DNA of 64,000 nt from Thalassotalea marina (GCF_014656435.1 NZ_BNCK01000002.1:62001-126000); one strand, 5' to 3'; positions 17,585 to 27,156 are shown, numbered from the stretch's first letter. Numbers and translations are program-made. The notes: a model not told the origin generated them from the sequence alone.

Positions 17585-18202
17585 ATGCGTTCACTTTTCT
17601 TTGCATTGTTTATTTTAGCTTTAAACTTGCAGCAAGCACATGCAGATAAGTTAAAAGCGGTACAAGTTTATACTGATGATGTTTTACTTGATTTAATTAA
17701 AGAAAATAAGCATTTAAGTCAGATCGTTATAGATGAATGCCAACTGGTTCAAGACATTGAAGCACGCGCAACAATAACCAATAAACCAGGTTTTCAATTT
17801 TTGTGGGGAGATATGTTGGCCTATGGTGTATGTGTAAAGAAAAACATTCCTTTAGGTATTCATTACATGCGTGAAGCTGCTGAACAGGGTTTACCTGAAG
17901 CTTTGGAGCAATTGGGTCGTTACTACCATATTGGAAAATTTATGCAAAAGGATTTAAGAGAGGCAATTATTTTCCTCAAAGAGGCGGCAAGTTTGAACAA
18001 TTTGAAGGCTCAAATTCGTCTAGCGGAAATATACAATCAAGGTTTTGGTAGTCCGTTAGATTATCCCGAACTTTATTCTCAACTACATCACTCAGTCACA
18101 GACGACAAAAAGACCCATCAGAAAATTTCTCTTTTATTAACTGGCTTGGCTGAAAAAATGCCGGAACGGGTAGTAACCGCTGCTAAAGAAGGAAAGTTTT
18201 AG
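17585..18202 (+). CDS. motX: Sodium-type flagellar motor protein MotX
   Basis: MotX is a periplasmic protein of the T-ring of sodium-driven polar flagellar motors and is needed for stator (PomAB) assembly. The 205-residue protein has a signal peptide (about residues 1-20, ending AHA). Its body matches Vibrio MotX: DDVLLDLIKENKHL, then DECQLVQDIEARA, LWGDMLAYGVCV and ALEQLGRYYHIGKF. The middle part (about residues 75-160) consists of Sel1-type helical repeats. It is preceded by a sigma-28 promoter match, and rnr follows as in many gammaproteobacteria. No other flagellar gene is in the window. Confidence 0.9.
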   Translation: MRSLFFALFILALNLQQAHADKLKAVQVYTDDVLLDLIKENKHLSQIVIDECQLVQDIEARATITNKPGFQFLWGDMLAYGVCVKKNIPLGIHYMREAAEQGLPEALEQLGRYYHIGKFMQKDLREAIIFLKEAASLNNLKAQIRLAEIYNQGFGSPLDYPELYSQLHHSVTDDKKTHQKISLLLTGLAEKMPERVVTAAKEGKF

Positions 18203-18240
18203 TATTTTGTCGATAAAAATCATTAAACTTTCACAGAAAT

Positions 18241-18271
18241 TTGACGTGTTGCTGAGGAAGTAAGATATAAT
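18241..18271 (+). promoter_or_regulatory. Sigma-70 promoter candidate for rnr-rlmB
   Basis: TTGACG (18241-18246) and TATAAT (18266-18271) are near-perfect hexamers, though 19 bases apart. Transcription would begin near 18278, only about 17-26 bases before the near-cognate start codons proposed for rnr. Confidence 0.6.
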
Positions 18272-18366
18272 CAAACAAAGGCTCTAACAAAAGAATAACG
18301 CTCATTAAAGATCCATATCAAAACCGCGAAGCGGACAAGTACGAACATCCTGTTGCCAGTCGGGAA

Positions 18367-20709
18367 ATGTTATTAGAAGTGATTGAGAAATCAGTGACTC
18401 CGATGACATTTAAAGCACTGTGCAAAACATTTAAATATCAAAAAGAAGAACATATTGTTGGGCTTAAACGGCGTTTACGCGCAATGGAAAATGAAGGTCA
18501 GCTGATATTTAACAAGTTCAAGCAATATGCTATTGCGCCTAAAAATCATATTTTGACGGGAAAAATTATCGGTCATCGCGATGGTTTTGGCTTTTTTACT
18601 CCTGATGTTCCAGCTGGTTCGCCGCCAGTAAAAGACTTGTATGTTTCATCCCATGAGATGCAACGCGTGTTTCATGGCGATATTGTTGAAGCAATTGTCG
18701 TTGATCGATCGGATCGAAAAGGTCGACAGGAAATTAAAATTCTTGATGTTATTGAGCCGAGAAAACAAGGTATTGTTGGCCGATTCTTTGTTGAGCACAA
18801 TATATTATTTGTTGTCCCAGAAGACAGTAAAATAAAACAAGATATTTTAATTGATCCCAAAGCGCGAGGTGGTGCACGGCACGGCCAAATCGTGTTGGTA
18901 GATATAGTACAAAGACCAAGTAAGCGAAGTAATGCTGTGGGTAAGGTCGTTGAAGTACTTGGTGAACACATGGCGCCAGGTATGGAAATTGAAATTGCCT
19001 TGCGTGAACATGACTTGCCACATCAATGGCCAACAGCGGTTATCGAAGAAACGTCACTCATTGCTGATGAAGTGGAAGAAGAGCCTAAATTAGTACGCCA
19101 AGATATTCGGCACTTACCTCTAGTCACTATAGATGGCGAAGATGCACGAGATTTTGATGACGCGGTTTATTGTCAACCGAAAAAGTCAGGTGGCTGGCGT
19201 TTATGGGTTGCTATAGCCGATGTTAGTTATTATGTGCGCCCAGGAACAGCGTTAGATAATGAGGCTATTTCTCGAGGAAATTCGGTTTATTTTCCTAGCC
19301 AAGTTATTCCAATGTTACCTGAAAAGCTGTCCAACGGTTTGTGTTCGCTAAATCCTGATGTAGATCGACTATGTATGGTCTGCGAAATGACAATAAGCGC
19401 CTCAGGCAAGTTATCAGGAAGTAAGTTTTATCCTGCGGTGATGCGTTCTCACGCAAGATTTACTTACACCAAAGTAGCGGCAATATTAGCGGGTGATGAA
19501 GAGCTTAAAACCCAGTACCAATCACTTGTTCCTGATTTAGAACACCTTTACCAATTGTATTTGTCGTTAATGGCTGCTCGCACCAACCGTGGTGCAATTG
19601 CGTTCGAAACTCAAGAAACCAAGTTTATATTTAATGAACAGCGAAAAATAGAATCAATAGAGCCACTTATAAGAAATGATGCACATAAAATCATTGAAGA
19701 GTGCATGATTTTAGCCAACGTGGCGACTGCTAAATTTGTTGAAAAACATAAAAAGCCGGGATTATTTCGTGTACATGACAAGCCAAGTGAAGAAAAGTTT
19801 GCCGCATTTACTTCATATTTAGCTGAACTTGGTGTGCACATACCACTGTTAAAGAATGAAGATGGTTCTCCAGAGCCTAGTACCTACAGCGATATAATTG
19901 CAGCAATTGCCGAGCGTCCTGATCAAGAATTGATCCAAACCATGTTGTTACGCTCAATGAAACAAGCGGTTTATCAAAGTGATAATATTGGGCATTTTGG
20001 TTTGGCGTTAGAGTCTTATAGCCATTTTACCTCACCAATTCGTCGTTACCCTGATTTAGTGATTCACCGTGTTATTAAAGCAATTTTGCACCAGCAAGCG
20101 ATAGAACAAGGCGAAAATACGGATGCCTATGTCGGTCAACATTTATATGATGAAGCTGCCATTTTTGAATTAGGTGAGCATTGCTCAATGACAGAGCGTA
20201 GAGCAGATGACGCCACTCGTGATGTCGCAGATTGGCTTAAGTGCGAATTTATGCAAGATCACGTTGGTGACTTGTTTACAGGTGTGGTGTCAACAGTCAC
20301 TAACTTTGGTTTGTTTGTTCGTTTGCAGGATTTACACATTGAAGGACTGATTCATATCACCTCGTTAGGTAGAGATTTTTACCACTTTGATGATGTAAGA
20401 ATGTGCTTAAGTGGTGAAAAAACGGGAAATGTTTTTCGCGTCGGTGACGTTTTAGAAGTCAAAGTGGCAGCGGTTAATTTGGATGAAAAGAAAATAGACC
20501 TAGTGCTATCTGGAGAAAACGCCAAAATTTCCAGTGCTAAACCTATAAAATTCAAAGAGCAGCAAGGTAAACCTCACGGAAAAAATGCTAAAAAAGGTTT
20601 ACGGAAAAACTCACAAAAAACAGATGATTCGAGTAAAAAGAAAAAGAAATCGGTTAAAAAATCGAGACCAGGAAAAAATGCTCGTAAGCGTGCTAAAGGT
20701 AAAGGTTAA
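18367..20709 (+). CDS. rnr: Ribonuclease R (first ATG given; true start probably upstream at a near-cognate codon)
   Basis: RNase R is a processive 3'-5' exoribonuclease that degrades structured RNA. The protein has an N-terminal winged helix, cold-shock domains, the RNB catalytic domain with DARDFDD (D259, D262, D264, D265), an S1 domain (about 650-725) and a Lys-rich tail. The open frame continues upstream of ATG 18367 and encodes IKDPYQNREADKYEHPVASRE, which corresponds to the conserved N-terminus of RNase R (E. coli begins MSQDPFQEREAEKY). There is no ATG, GTG or TTG between the in-frame stop at 18268 and 18367. Candidate starts are ATA 18295 or ATT 18304. rlmB follows after 6 bases. Confidence 0.95.
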   Translation: MLLEVIEKSVTPMTFKALCKTFKYQKEEHIVGLKRRLRAMENEGQLIFNKFKQYAIAPKNHILTGKIIGHRDGFGFFTPDVPAGSPPVKDLYVSSHEMQRVFHGDIVEAIVVDRSDRKGRQEIKILDVIEPRKQGIVGRFFVEHNILFVVPEDSKIKQDILIDPKARGGARHGQIVLVDIVQRPSKRSNAVGKVVEVLGEHMAPGMEIEIALREHDLPHQWPTAVIEETSLIADEVEEEPKLVRQDIRHLPLVTIDGEDARDFDDAVYCQPKKSGGWRLWVAIADVSYYVRPGTALDNEAISRGNSVYFPSQVIPMLPEKLSNGLCSLNPDVDRLCMVCEMTISASGKLSGSKFYPAVMRSHARFTYTKVAAILAGDEELKTQYQSLVPDLEHLYQLYLSLMAARTNRGAIAFETQETKFIFNEQRKIESIEPLIRNDAHKIIEECMILANVATAKFVEKHKKPGLFRVHDKPSEEKFAAFTSYLAELGVHIPLLKNEDGSPEPSTYSDIIAAIAERPDQELIQTMLLRSMKQAVYQSDNIGHFGLALESYSHFTSPIRRYPDLVIHRVIKAILHQQAIEQGENTDAYVGQHLYDEAAIFELGEHCSMTERRADDATRDVADWLKCEFMQDHVGDLFTGVVSTVTNFGLFVRLQDLHIEGLIHITSLGRDFYHFDDVRMCLSGEKTGNVFRVGDVLEVKVAAVNLDEKKIDLVLSGENAKISSAKPIKFKEQQGKPHGKNAKKGLRKNSQKTDDSSKKKKKSVKKSRPGKNARKRAKGKG

Positions 20710-20715
20710 ACATTC

Positions 20716-21468
20716 ATGGCAAAACACGAAGAAATAGTATTTGGTATTCACGCAATCAATGAGCTTATCAAGAGAGCGCCTGAGCGTTTTATTGAATTGT
20801 TTTTATTAAAGGGCAGAGATGATGAGCGTTTAATGCCCATCATCAATTTAGCTCGAAAATATGGTATTCCCTGTCAACTCGTGCAACGAAAAGTATTGGA
20901 TGAAAAGAGCAAAGGTGAACAGCATCAAGGGGTATTGGCTCGTGTAACACCTGGGAAAACTTATTCTGAAAATGACATCGAAGATATATTGGCCAGTGCT
21001 CACGACAGAGGTGAGTTGCCATTTTTACTCATTTTGGACGGTGTAACAGATCCTCATAATTTGGGCGCTTGTTTGCGTAATGCCGATGCCGCTGGTGTTC
21101 AGGCGATAATAGTGCCAAAAGATAATGCTGCTCGCTTAACCGCGACGGTGAGAAAAGTTGCCGTTGGTGCTGCAGAAACTGTTCCTCTGGTTCAGGTGAC
21201 AAATTTAGCGCGAACAATGAAGCAGTTACAGCAATTAGGGGTTTGGATCATTGGTACTGCAGGAGAAACAGAAACCTGTCTTTACGATGTTAAACTCGAT
21301 GGTCCTATGGCGTTGGTAATGGGAGCTGAAGGTAAAGGAATGCGTCGGTTAACAAGAGAACATTGCGACCAACTAGTGAAGTTACCCATGGCGGGTAGTG
21401 TATCGAGTTTAAATGTTTCGGTAGCTTCTGGTATTTGTTTGTTTGAAATTGTTAGGCAGCGTCGTTAA
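20716..21468 (+). CDS. rlmB: 23S rRNA (guanosine-2251-2'-O)-methyltransferase
   Basis: RlmB methylates G2251 in the P-loop of 23S rRNA. The 250-residue SpoU-family protein shows the N-terminal substrate-binding domain ([20 protein letters not shown]). The knotted SAM-binding domain follows, with [39 protein letters not shown] and [16 protein letters not shown]. It is the second gene of the conserved rnr-rlmB pair. Its last four bases overlap the end of the convergent substrate-binding protein gene. Confidence 0.97.
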   Translation: MAKHEEIVFGIHAINELIKRAPERFIELFLLKGRDDERLMPIINLARKYGIPCQLVQRKVLDEKSKGEQHQGVLARVTPGKTYSENDIEDILASAHDRGELPFLLILDGVTDPHNLGACLRNADAAGVQAIIVPKDNAARLTATVRKVAVGAAETVPLVQVTNLARTMKQLQQLGVWIIGTAGETETCLYDVKLDGPMALVMGAEGKGMRRLTREHCDQLVKLPMAGSVSSLNVSVASGICLFEIVRQRR

Positions 21469-22391
21469 TTTTTCTCCGAGCCTATATCATGTAGATTAAT
21501 CCACAAAGAAACATCATTTACTGGTGTTTCTTTTGGTAAATCCTTGTTTTTTAATTCGATATAACTTTTGTTGTTCCACTGGCTTAAAGGGAAAAGAGAT
21601 TTAGTCATTTCATGATGTTGCATTAAGCTTAGCAGTGCCCCCTCTTTTATTGCTTGTTGCAAACCGTATTCTAGTCTTGCTGCGAGATCAGGACGTTTTT
21701 GATTAACAAAATAATATATTGGGAATTGATAATGTAAAATGACCTGATCATACATTATTAGATTAGGATAGGTTTTTTTAGCGATTTCTAATTCCCCATA
21801 TCCCTCAAAAATAGCTCTGGGAAAATAATCACATCGTTGGTTAGCTAACATGGTAAACATGAGCTCAAATCTCGACACACGCATCACCTTGTAATCATTC
21901 GCAGTTAAAATATCAGAGTCAGGCCAGTGCTCACCCTGACAGGCAACTAGTTGTTTTAACTGTTCTGGGTGTTGTTTTAGTGTATCGAACTTTTGAAGAT
22001 TTTCTTGATGAATAATGGATACTCTATAACCCAGCAAACCAAAAAATAGAGGAATTCTAACAGGAATAAATCGAGCTTCTCTTTGGGTGTTGGTTCCTGC
22101 CCAAAAAACATCTACTGCTCCACGTTCTAACAATATTAAGCTCCTACCATGGGTAGTGTTGGCAATATTGATAACCGTTAGATCTGCGGCGCCATATTTA
22201 GCGCTACTTTTATCAATGATGAGTTGTAGCAATTCAATAAAGTAGCTATGTCCCACATCCTCTTTTGACTGTGCTCCTAATACCCTTATATTCTCGGCGT
22301 ATAAACACAAAGGCAAACAAGTTAAGCAAATGCATGTTAACAATACGTTTGTGCGTTTAAAGCATTTTATTTGGGGCATAAAAGTCATCAT
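21465..22391 (-). CDS. Orphan periplasmic substrate-binding protein (type 2 PBP fold, SBP_bac_3-like)
   Basis: The 308-residue protein has a signal peptide (hydrophobic run about residues 14-31, ending LYA). Mature sequence begins [27 protein letters not shown], typical of the ligand-binding fold also used by amino-acid ABC transporters. A second lobe carries [29 protein letters not shown] and later [19 protein letters not shown]. No permease or ATPase gene is adjacent, so it may be a sensor or an unusual uptake component; the ligand is unknown. Starts at 22391, 22388 or 22379 are all possible. Convergent with rlmB (4-base overlap) and divergent from the next substrate-binding gene. Confidence 0.75.
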   Translation of the reverse strand: MMTFMPQIKCFKRTNVLLTCICLTCLPLCLYAENIRVLGAQSKEDVGHSYFIELLQLIIDKSSAKYGAADLTVINIANTTHGRSLILLERGAVDVFWAGTNTQREARFIPVRIPLFFGLLGYRVSIIHQENLQKFDTLKQHPEQLKQLVACQGEHWPDSDILTANDYKVMRVSRFELMFTMLANQRCDYFPRAIFEGYGELEIAKKTYPNLIMYDQVILHYQFPIYYFVNQKRPDLAARLEYGLQQAIKEGALLSLMQHHEMTKSLFPLSQWNNKSYIELKNKDLPKETPVNDVSLWINLHDIGSEKN

Positions 22392-22715
22392 TTATTTTAT
22401 GTGCCTAAATAGAGCGCAGTGGCTTTTAGAGTAGAACATAAAAAAATTTGAGAAATTCTAAGTGCTACACTTTAATTATTAGATGATAAAAACATCTACT
22501 TATGAATATAGCATGCTATGATGTGATAAGAGTGGCTGATGGTTGATATTTTTAGTTAATAGTCATTAGCGTAGTTAAGCTAAATTTACCTGCATATTTC
22601 CTGAGTATATAGGCGTGATAGTTGAAGTGTTTTAATGACTCTGAACAATCGAGCGAAGAACTGGTGGGAGCAATAGGTAAATAATAAATGTGTCAGACTT
22701 TGTTTAATACCCAAT
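22392..22715. other. Intergenic region between two divergent substrate-binding protein genes
   Basis: This 324-base stretch holds no gene that I can support. It is AT-rich and contains a 12-base perfect palindrome ATAGCATGCTAT (22508-22519) and a small inverted repeat TAGATG/CATCTA (22480-22498). It must contain both divergent promoters; I see no convincing pair of hexamers. Confidence 0.5.
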
Positions 22716-23828
22716 ATGCATAAACCGTTGTTGTATTTCAGTATTTTATTTGCATTGATTTTTATGTGTGGTGTTGCCGTTGCTAAAAAGTCACACAAAG
22801 AGCTGGTGTTAGCAGTATCAAACGCTACATCAGGCCCTGCTTCCCAATTAGGTACACGATTGAATCAGGGAAGTTTAGTTTATTTTAATAAAGTGAATAA
22901 GCAGCAACTCTTACCCGGCTACGAAGTTAAATTACATCGCTTAGATGATAGTTATGAGCCGTTTAATACGCTACAAAACACGCAACAATTTGTTGCGAAC
23001 AAAGACGTTTTTGCTTTGTTTAATTATGTAGGCACTCCTACAACTCATGCCATATTTCCAATGTTAAAAAGGCTAAAGCTTCCTTTTTTAACACCTTTCA
23101 CCGGCGCAGAGTTTTTGCGATTTCCACCATCGTCAAATATTTTTAACCTTCGTGCGAGTTATTTTCAAGAAGCAAAAGTACAAATTGAATATTTAGTACA
23201 AGAAAAGAAAATTTCAAAAATTGGGCTATTAATACAAGCCGACCAGTTTGGCTACTCAGTGGAGCAAGGGTACTTAGACGCATTAAATAGTTATGGGTTG
23301 ACACCTGTAGTAACTACTCGTTATCGCAGAAATACGCTAGATATAGAGACTGCATTACAAATTTTGCTAGAGCAACAGGTTGAGGCAATTGCGTTTGTTG
23401 GAACATATCAGCCGTTTGCGACATTAATAAACAAGGCAAATAAAAAAGGGTTTAGGCCTTTTTTTACTACCGTTTCTTTTATATCTAGTAAAGATCTATT
23501 TAATCGCATTAAAGAGCCTGCCAATGTATTAGTTACCGAAGTATTTCCTGATCCCATGGTATGTGACTTTGTATATTGCCAGGAATTTAGAAAAGATATG
23601 CTAGCAGCTGGTTTTTCTAGTACCGATCGGGTGCAATTAGAAGGATATTTAAATGCGTATTTGTTTGCAAAAGTTGCGGCTAAGTGCATAGACAATATGA
23701 CAACTGACTGTTATCTAAAAAAAATTAAGAAATTTAATAATAACGAAAATGACTTTCCTATCGCCTTTAGCGATAAAGATCACCAAGGTTCAAACTCAGT
23801 TTATTTAAACTTTTATCAAGCGAGATAA
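22716..23828 (+). CDS. Orphan ABC-type substrate-binding protein (type 1 PBP fold, LivK-like)
   Basis: The 370-residue protein has a signal peptide (about residues 1-23, ending AVA). It then shows the Peripla_BP_6 fold: ELVLAVSNATSGPASQLGTRLNQGSLVYFNKVN, then FALFNYVGTPTTHAIFPML and KIGLLIQADQFGYSVEQGYLDAL. This is the family of branched-chain amino-acid and urea binding proteins, but LivHMGF partners are absent here, so the ligand and role are open. Four cysteines lie near the C-terminus (CDFVYC, KCIDNM, DCYL) and may form disulfides. No good ribosome site is seen before ATG 22716. Confidence 0.8.
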   Translation: MHKPLLYFSILFALIFMCGVAVAKKSHKELVLAVSNATSGPASQLGTRLNQGSLVYFNKVNKQQLLPGYEVKLHRLDDSYEPFNTLQNTQQFVANKDVFALFNYVGTPTTHAIFPMLKRLKLPFLTPFTGAEFLRFPPSSNIFNLRASYFQEAKVQIEYLVQEKKISKIGLLIQADQFGYSVEQGYLDALNSYGLTPVVTTRYRRNTLDIETALQILLEQQVEAIAFVGTYQPFATLINKANKKGFRPFFTTVSFISSKDLFNRIKEPANVLVTEVFPDPMVCDFVYCQEFRKDMLAAGFSSTDRVQLEGYLNAYLFAKVAAKCIDNMTTDCYLKKIKKFNNNENDFPIAFSDKDHQGSNSVYLNFYQAR

Positions 23829-23857
23829 ATTCAATGCTATGGCGCGTGTTTTTCTGC

Positions 23858-23886
23858 TTGCCTTCCTTGGTTAAATTCCCTACAAT
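23858..23886 (+). promoter_or_regulatory. Sigma-70 promoter candidate for rpsF-priB-rpsR-rplI
   Basis: TTGCCT (23858-23863) and TACAAT (23881-23886) are spaced by 17 bases, a good promoter match. The leader of about 90 bases that follows contains GGCTGAGCC and GAGGCTACAACCG segments. It could form the S6:S18-binding leader known for rpsF mRNAs; that is inference from position. Confidence 0.65.
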
Positions 23887-23982
23887 ACGCGACCTTAAAT
23901 CAGCCTGAACTTTTTTGTTCCTTGCCTTAATACTGGTACTGGGCTGAGCCAGATAAGAGGCTACAACCGTAAGGAGCTCGTA

Positions 23983-24384
23983 ATGCGTCATTACGAAATC
24001 GTATTTATGGTTCACCCTGATCAGAGTGAACAAGTACCTGGTATGATTCAGCGTTACACTGACTTAATCAGTGGCGCAGAAGGCAAGATCCACCGTTTAG
24101 AAGACTGGGGTCGTCGTCAATTAGCATACCCAATCAACAAATTGCACAAAGCACACTATGTTTTATTAAACGTAGAAGCGCCACAAGCAGTTATTGATGA
24201 ACTAGAAACTTCTTTCCGTTATAACGACGTTGTTCTACGTAACATGATCATGCGTACAAAAGGCGCGGTAACTGAAGCATCACCTATGGCTGCTGCTAAA
24301 GATGACCGTCGCGATGCTAAGAAAGAGGTTGCTGAAACTCCTGCTGAAGCTGAAACTACTGAAGAAGCTGCAAGCGAAGAATAA
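23983..24384 (+). CDS. rpsF: 30S ribosomal protein S6
   Basis: S6 pairs with S18 on the platform of the small subunit. The 133-residue protein begins [21 protein letters not shown] and includes [27 protein letters not shown], both diagnostic. The tail is Glu/Ala-rich ([16 protein letters not shown]), as in E. coli S6 before C-terminal glutamate addition. AAGGAG (23970-23975) precedes the ATG at 23983. First gene of the operon. Confidence 0.98.
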   Translation: MRHYEIVFMVHPDQSEQVPGMIQRYTDLISGAEGKIHRLEDWGRRQLAYPINKLHKAHYVLLNVEAPQAVIDELETSFRYNDVVLRNMIMRTKGAVTEASPMAAAKDDRRDAKKEVAETPAEAETTEEAASEE

Positions 24385-24391
24385 GTAATCT

Positions 24392-24697
24392 GTGGTAAGT
24401 AATTGCCTAATTTTGATTGGAGAATTGGTTAAACAACCAGAATATTCAATCAGCCCTGCGGGGATTGAACATTGCCAATTTGTAATTGACCATAGGTCGA
24501 TTCAACAAGAGGCAGGCTTAAATAGACAAGCATTTGTTCGTATTCAAGTGGTGGCAACAGGTGAACTATCACAATTAACGCGTGAATTTGTTGTGGGACA
24601 TGTAATTAAAGTGTCGGGATTTTTAAACCGCCACGAATCAAGAAATGGTAATTCTCTTCTTGTAGTGCATGCCTCACAGTTAGAAAAAATTAATTAG
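24392..24697 (+). CDS. priB: Primosomal replication protein N
   Basis: PriB is a single-stranded-DNA-binding OB-fold protein that helps PriA restart stalled replication forks. The 101-residue product shows NCLILIGELVKQPEYSISPAGIEHCQFVIDHRS and VIKVSGFLNRHESRNG, as in E. coli PriB, and the same place between rpsF and rpsR. It uses a GTG start at 24392, eight bases after the rpsF stop, without a strong ribosome site, which fits lower expression than its ribosomal neighbours. Confidence 0.93.
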   Translation: MVSNCLILIGELVKQPEYSISPAGIEHCQFVIDHRSIQQEAGLNRQAFVRIQVVATGELSQLTREFVVGHVIKVSGFLNRHESRNGNSLLVVHASQLEKIN

Positions 24698-24706
24698 GAG
24701 AAATCC

Positions 24707-24934
24707 ATGTCTCGTTTTTTTAGACGTCGTAAGTTCTGCCGCTTCTCAGCGGAAGGCGCTAGCGAAATCGATTACAAAGATATCGCTACGTTAAAAAACT
24801 ATATCACTGAAAGTGGTAAAATTGTTCCTAGCCGTATCACTGGTACAAGTGCTAAATATCAACGTCAACTTGGTCGTGCGATCAAGCGTGCACGTTACTT
24901 AGCATTATTACCTTACACTGATTTACACAAGTAA
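24707..24934 (+). CDS. rpsR: 30S ribosomal protein S18
   Basis: The 75-residue protein [17 protein letters not shown] continues with [25 protein letters not shown] and [21 protein letters not shown], the complete S18 sequence pattern. An AGGAG ribosome site is at 24696-24700. S18 binds with S6 to 16S rRNA. Confidence 0.98.
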   Translation: MSRFFRRRKFCRFSAEGASEIDYKDIATLKNYITESGKIVPSRITGTSAKYQRQLGRAIKRARYLALLPYTDLHK

Positions 24935-24951
24935 CCTAAAGGGGCACTAAG

Positions 24952-25404
24952 ATGGAAGTAATCCTTCTAGACAAAATCGCTAAATTAGGCGGCCTTGGTG
25001 ACAAGGTTACAGTTAAGTCTGGCTACGCTCGTAACTTCTTGTTACCACAAGGCAAAGCAGTTTTTGCTTCTAAAGCTAACGTTGAGCACTTTGAAGCTCG
25101 TCGCGCTGACTTAGAGAAAAAACTAGCTGAAGACTTAGCAGCTGCACAAGCACGTGCTGCTAAAATCACTGAATTAGCTGAAGTTACAATTGCTTCTAAA
25201 GCAGGTGACGAAGGTAAGCTATTCGGTTCTATCGGTACTCGTGACATCGCTGATGCGATCACTGAAGCTGGCGTTGAAGTTGCTAAAGCTGAAGTACGTT
25301 TACCTTTAGGTAGCATCCGTGAAACAGGTGAATTCGAAATCGCTATTCACTTACACACTGATGTAGACACTTCAATTAAAGTAATCGTTATCGCTGAAGC
25401 GTAA
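24952..25404 (+). CDS. rplI: 50S ribosomal protein L9
   Basis: L9 is an elongated two-domain protein near the L1 stalk. The 150-residue product has the N-terminal domain start [32 protein letters not shown], the central helix, and a C-terminal domain with [16 protein letters not shown]. Last gene of the rpsF operon, with a terminator 20 bases downstream. Confidence 0.98.
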   Translation: MEVILLDKIAKLGGLGDKVTVKSGYARNFLLPQGKAVFASKANVEHFEARRADLEKKLAEDLAAAQARAAKITELAEVTIASKAGDEGKLFGSIGTRDIADAITEAGVEVAKAEVRLPLGSIRETGEFEIAIHLHTDVDTSIKVIVIAEA

Positions 25405-25423
25405 GATTTCTGTTAATTGAAAT

Positions 25424-25458
25424 AAGCGTCACTGCCTTTATTGGCGTGGCGCTTTTTT
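25424..25458 (+). terminator. Rho-independent terminator of the rpsF operon
   Basis: AAGCG-T-CAC-T-GCC (25424-25436) pairs with GGCGTGGCGCTT (25443-25454) around a short loop, with one or two bulges, and is followed by six T residues. Confidence 0.85.
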
Positions 25459-25533
25459 ATTGCTTGCAAAAATACATTATTTACTATTTTTGACTACACT
25501 TTGCTTTATCACTTTACAGAAAATTAACTAACA

Positions 25534-27156
25534 ATGTCTTCGCCAATAGAACGGCTTTTTACTTGGGTACCGCGTTTGCTGTTTGTGTTAGTTGCTGTCT
25601 GTAGCGTCTTAGCCGTTATTTGCGCTTTTATCGATCGATATTCGATAGCATTGATGTTCTTTATCATTGGTGTAATTAATCTCGGCGCCTACTTAGTTTA
25701 TTCCAAACATATTCAACCGATTTTAGCTCATCAGCTAATGCTTGAAAATTGGGCTTATATGAGCTCGATATGCGGCAGTTTCCAGCCTGTTCAATCCGAA
25801 GGTATAGTCGCTACAACAATTAATAAGTTAATAGAAGACTGGCAATCTTCACAAAATGTAGATTTTACCTTCGATCAGGAAATACGTAGTCAAGTGTTTA
25901 TCGATCCGGCAACAGGTATTGGCAATAGAGAATTTTTTAATAATCGATTAGAGGCGTTACTCAAAGAAGAGGATATCCAAGGGGCGGTATTTTTTATTCA
26001 GTTAAATGAAACAGATCAAATACAGGCCTTATATGGTGACTTGCACGTTAAACAACTATTAAAGCAAGTTATTTCAAACATTAGTAAACATACTGAAAAG
26101 ATCTCGGGCGCATACATCGCAAGGCGTTGTGACTACGAATTAGCGCTCATTATTCCCGGAATATATTTTACTGAGGCGGAACGGTTAGCAGGGCGCTTAG
26201 TTAAAGCTATATCGAGTATTCCTTTGCCTATCGGCATAGAAAAGGAGTGTTTTGTTCATATTGGGGTAAGCTACTTCTCTAATGATGAAAATAGCTATCA
26301 GATAAAGTCAGAAGCAGATATGGCACTTCGTACTGCGCAATTGCAAGGCCCTTCGCAGTGGTTTATGTATGAACCAGGTGAAGTTGAACATGTTACTGCA
26401 AAAGGTTCTTTGCAATGGCGGACTTTTTTAGAAAAAGCAATAAGTCACAATGCCTTTGTATTATTTTTTCAACCCGTAGTATCGACAAAATCCCACAACC
26501 CACTGCATCACGAAGTTTTGGCAAAGGTTAGAGATGTTGACGGAACCTTAGTTAATGCTCGTGTATTTATTCCAATGGCGGTCAAATGTGGGCTGATTAA
26601 ACAGATAGATCTTATACTGATTGAGCAAGTTTGTCGTTTGCTGTCTTATGATAAACATATGCGAGATGACTGCAGCGTTAATGTATCAATAGAATCGTTG
26701 CTGGATGAAAAATTTATTCCAAAACTTTTAGATATTTTAGCTAAATATCACAATGTAGCTTCGCAATTAATATTCGAAATTACTGAATACCATTTAGTCA
26801 ATAATGTCGGACAACTTGCAACAATCATGAATACGCTAAATCAACTAGGTGTGCGGCTGTTGATTGATAAAGTTGGACAATATATTTCAGCGGCAGAGTA
26901 CCTAAAACACTGTCCGATAAATTTCATCAAGTTACATGCAAGTATCGTCCACGATATTGACAAGAGCGTAGAGAACCAAATTTTTGTCAGAAGTATCGCT
27001 TTGTTATGTCAACAGCAAAATATCGCAATTTATGCTTTAGGTGTTGAACGGTTTGAACAGTGGAGTACCTTGATAAAATTAGGTGTTGAAGGTGGACAAG
27101 GACATTACTTTACCGAGCCGGTATCTCATGTGGCAAAGGCCATTCATCTGCCTTGA
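25534..27156 (+). CDS. mshH: Degenerate GGDEF/EAL membrane protein, MshH/CsrD type
   Basis: The 540-residue protein has two N-terminal membrane segments (about residues 13-60), a GGDEF-fold domain (about 125-285) and an EAL-fold domain (about 300-535). The GGDEF signature is replaced by RRCDYE (R197-E202) and EAL by EVL (E327-L329), so neither activity is expected. This layout and its place at the head of the MSHA genes match MshH, the homolog of E. coli CsrD. CsrD directs RNase E decay of CsrB/C RNAs and thereby Csr control. It is shorter than E. coli CsrD (646). Its 3' end overlaps the convergent PLP-enzyme gene by 47 bases. Confidence 0.75.
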   Translation: MSSPIERLFTWVPRLLFVLVAVCSVLAVICAFIDRYSIALMFFIIGVINLGAYLVYSKHIQPILAHQLMLENWAYMSSICGSFQPVQSEGIVATTINKLIEDWQSSQNVDFTFDQEIRSQVFIDPATGIGNREFFNNRLEALLKEEDIQGAVFFIQLNETDQIQALYGDLHVKQLLKQVISNISKHTEKISGAYIARRCDYELALIIPGIYFTEAERLAGRLVKAISSIPLPIGIEKECFVHIGVSYFSNDENSYQIKSEADMALRTAQLQGPSQWFMYEPGEVEHVTAKGSLQWRTFLEKAISHNAFVLFFQPVVSTKSHNPLHHEVLAKVRDVDGTLVNARVFIPMAVKCGLIKQIDLILIEQVCRLLSYDKHMRDDCSVNVSIESLLDEKFIPKLLDILAKYHNVASQLIFEITEYHLVNNVGQLATIMNTLNQLGVRLLIDKVGQYISAAEYLKHCPINFIKLHASIVHDIDKSVENQIFVRSIALLCQQQNIAIYALGVERFEQWSTLIKLGVEGGQGHYFTEPVSHVAKAIHLP

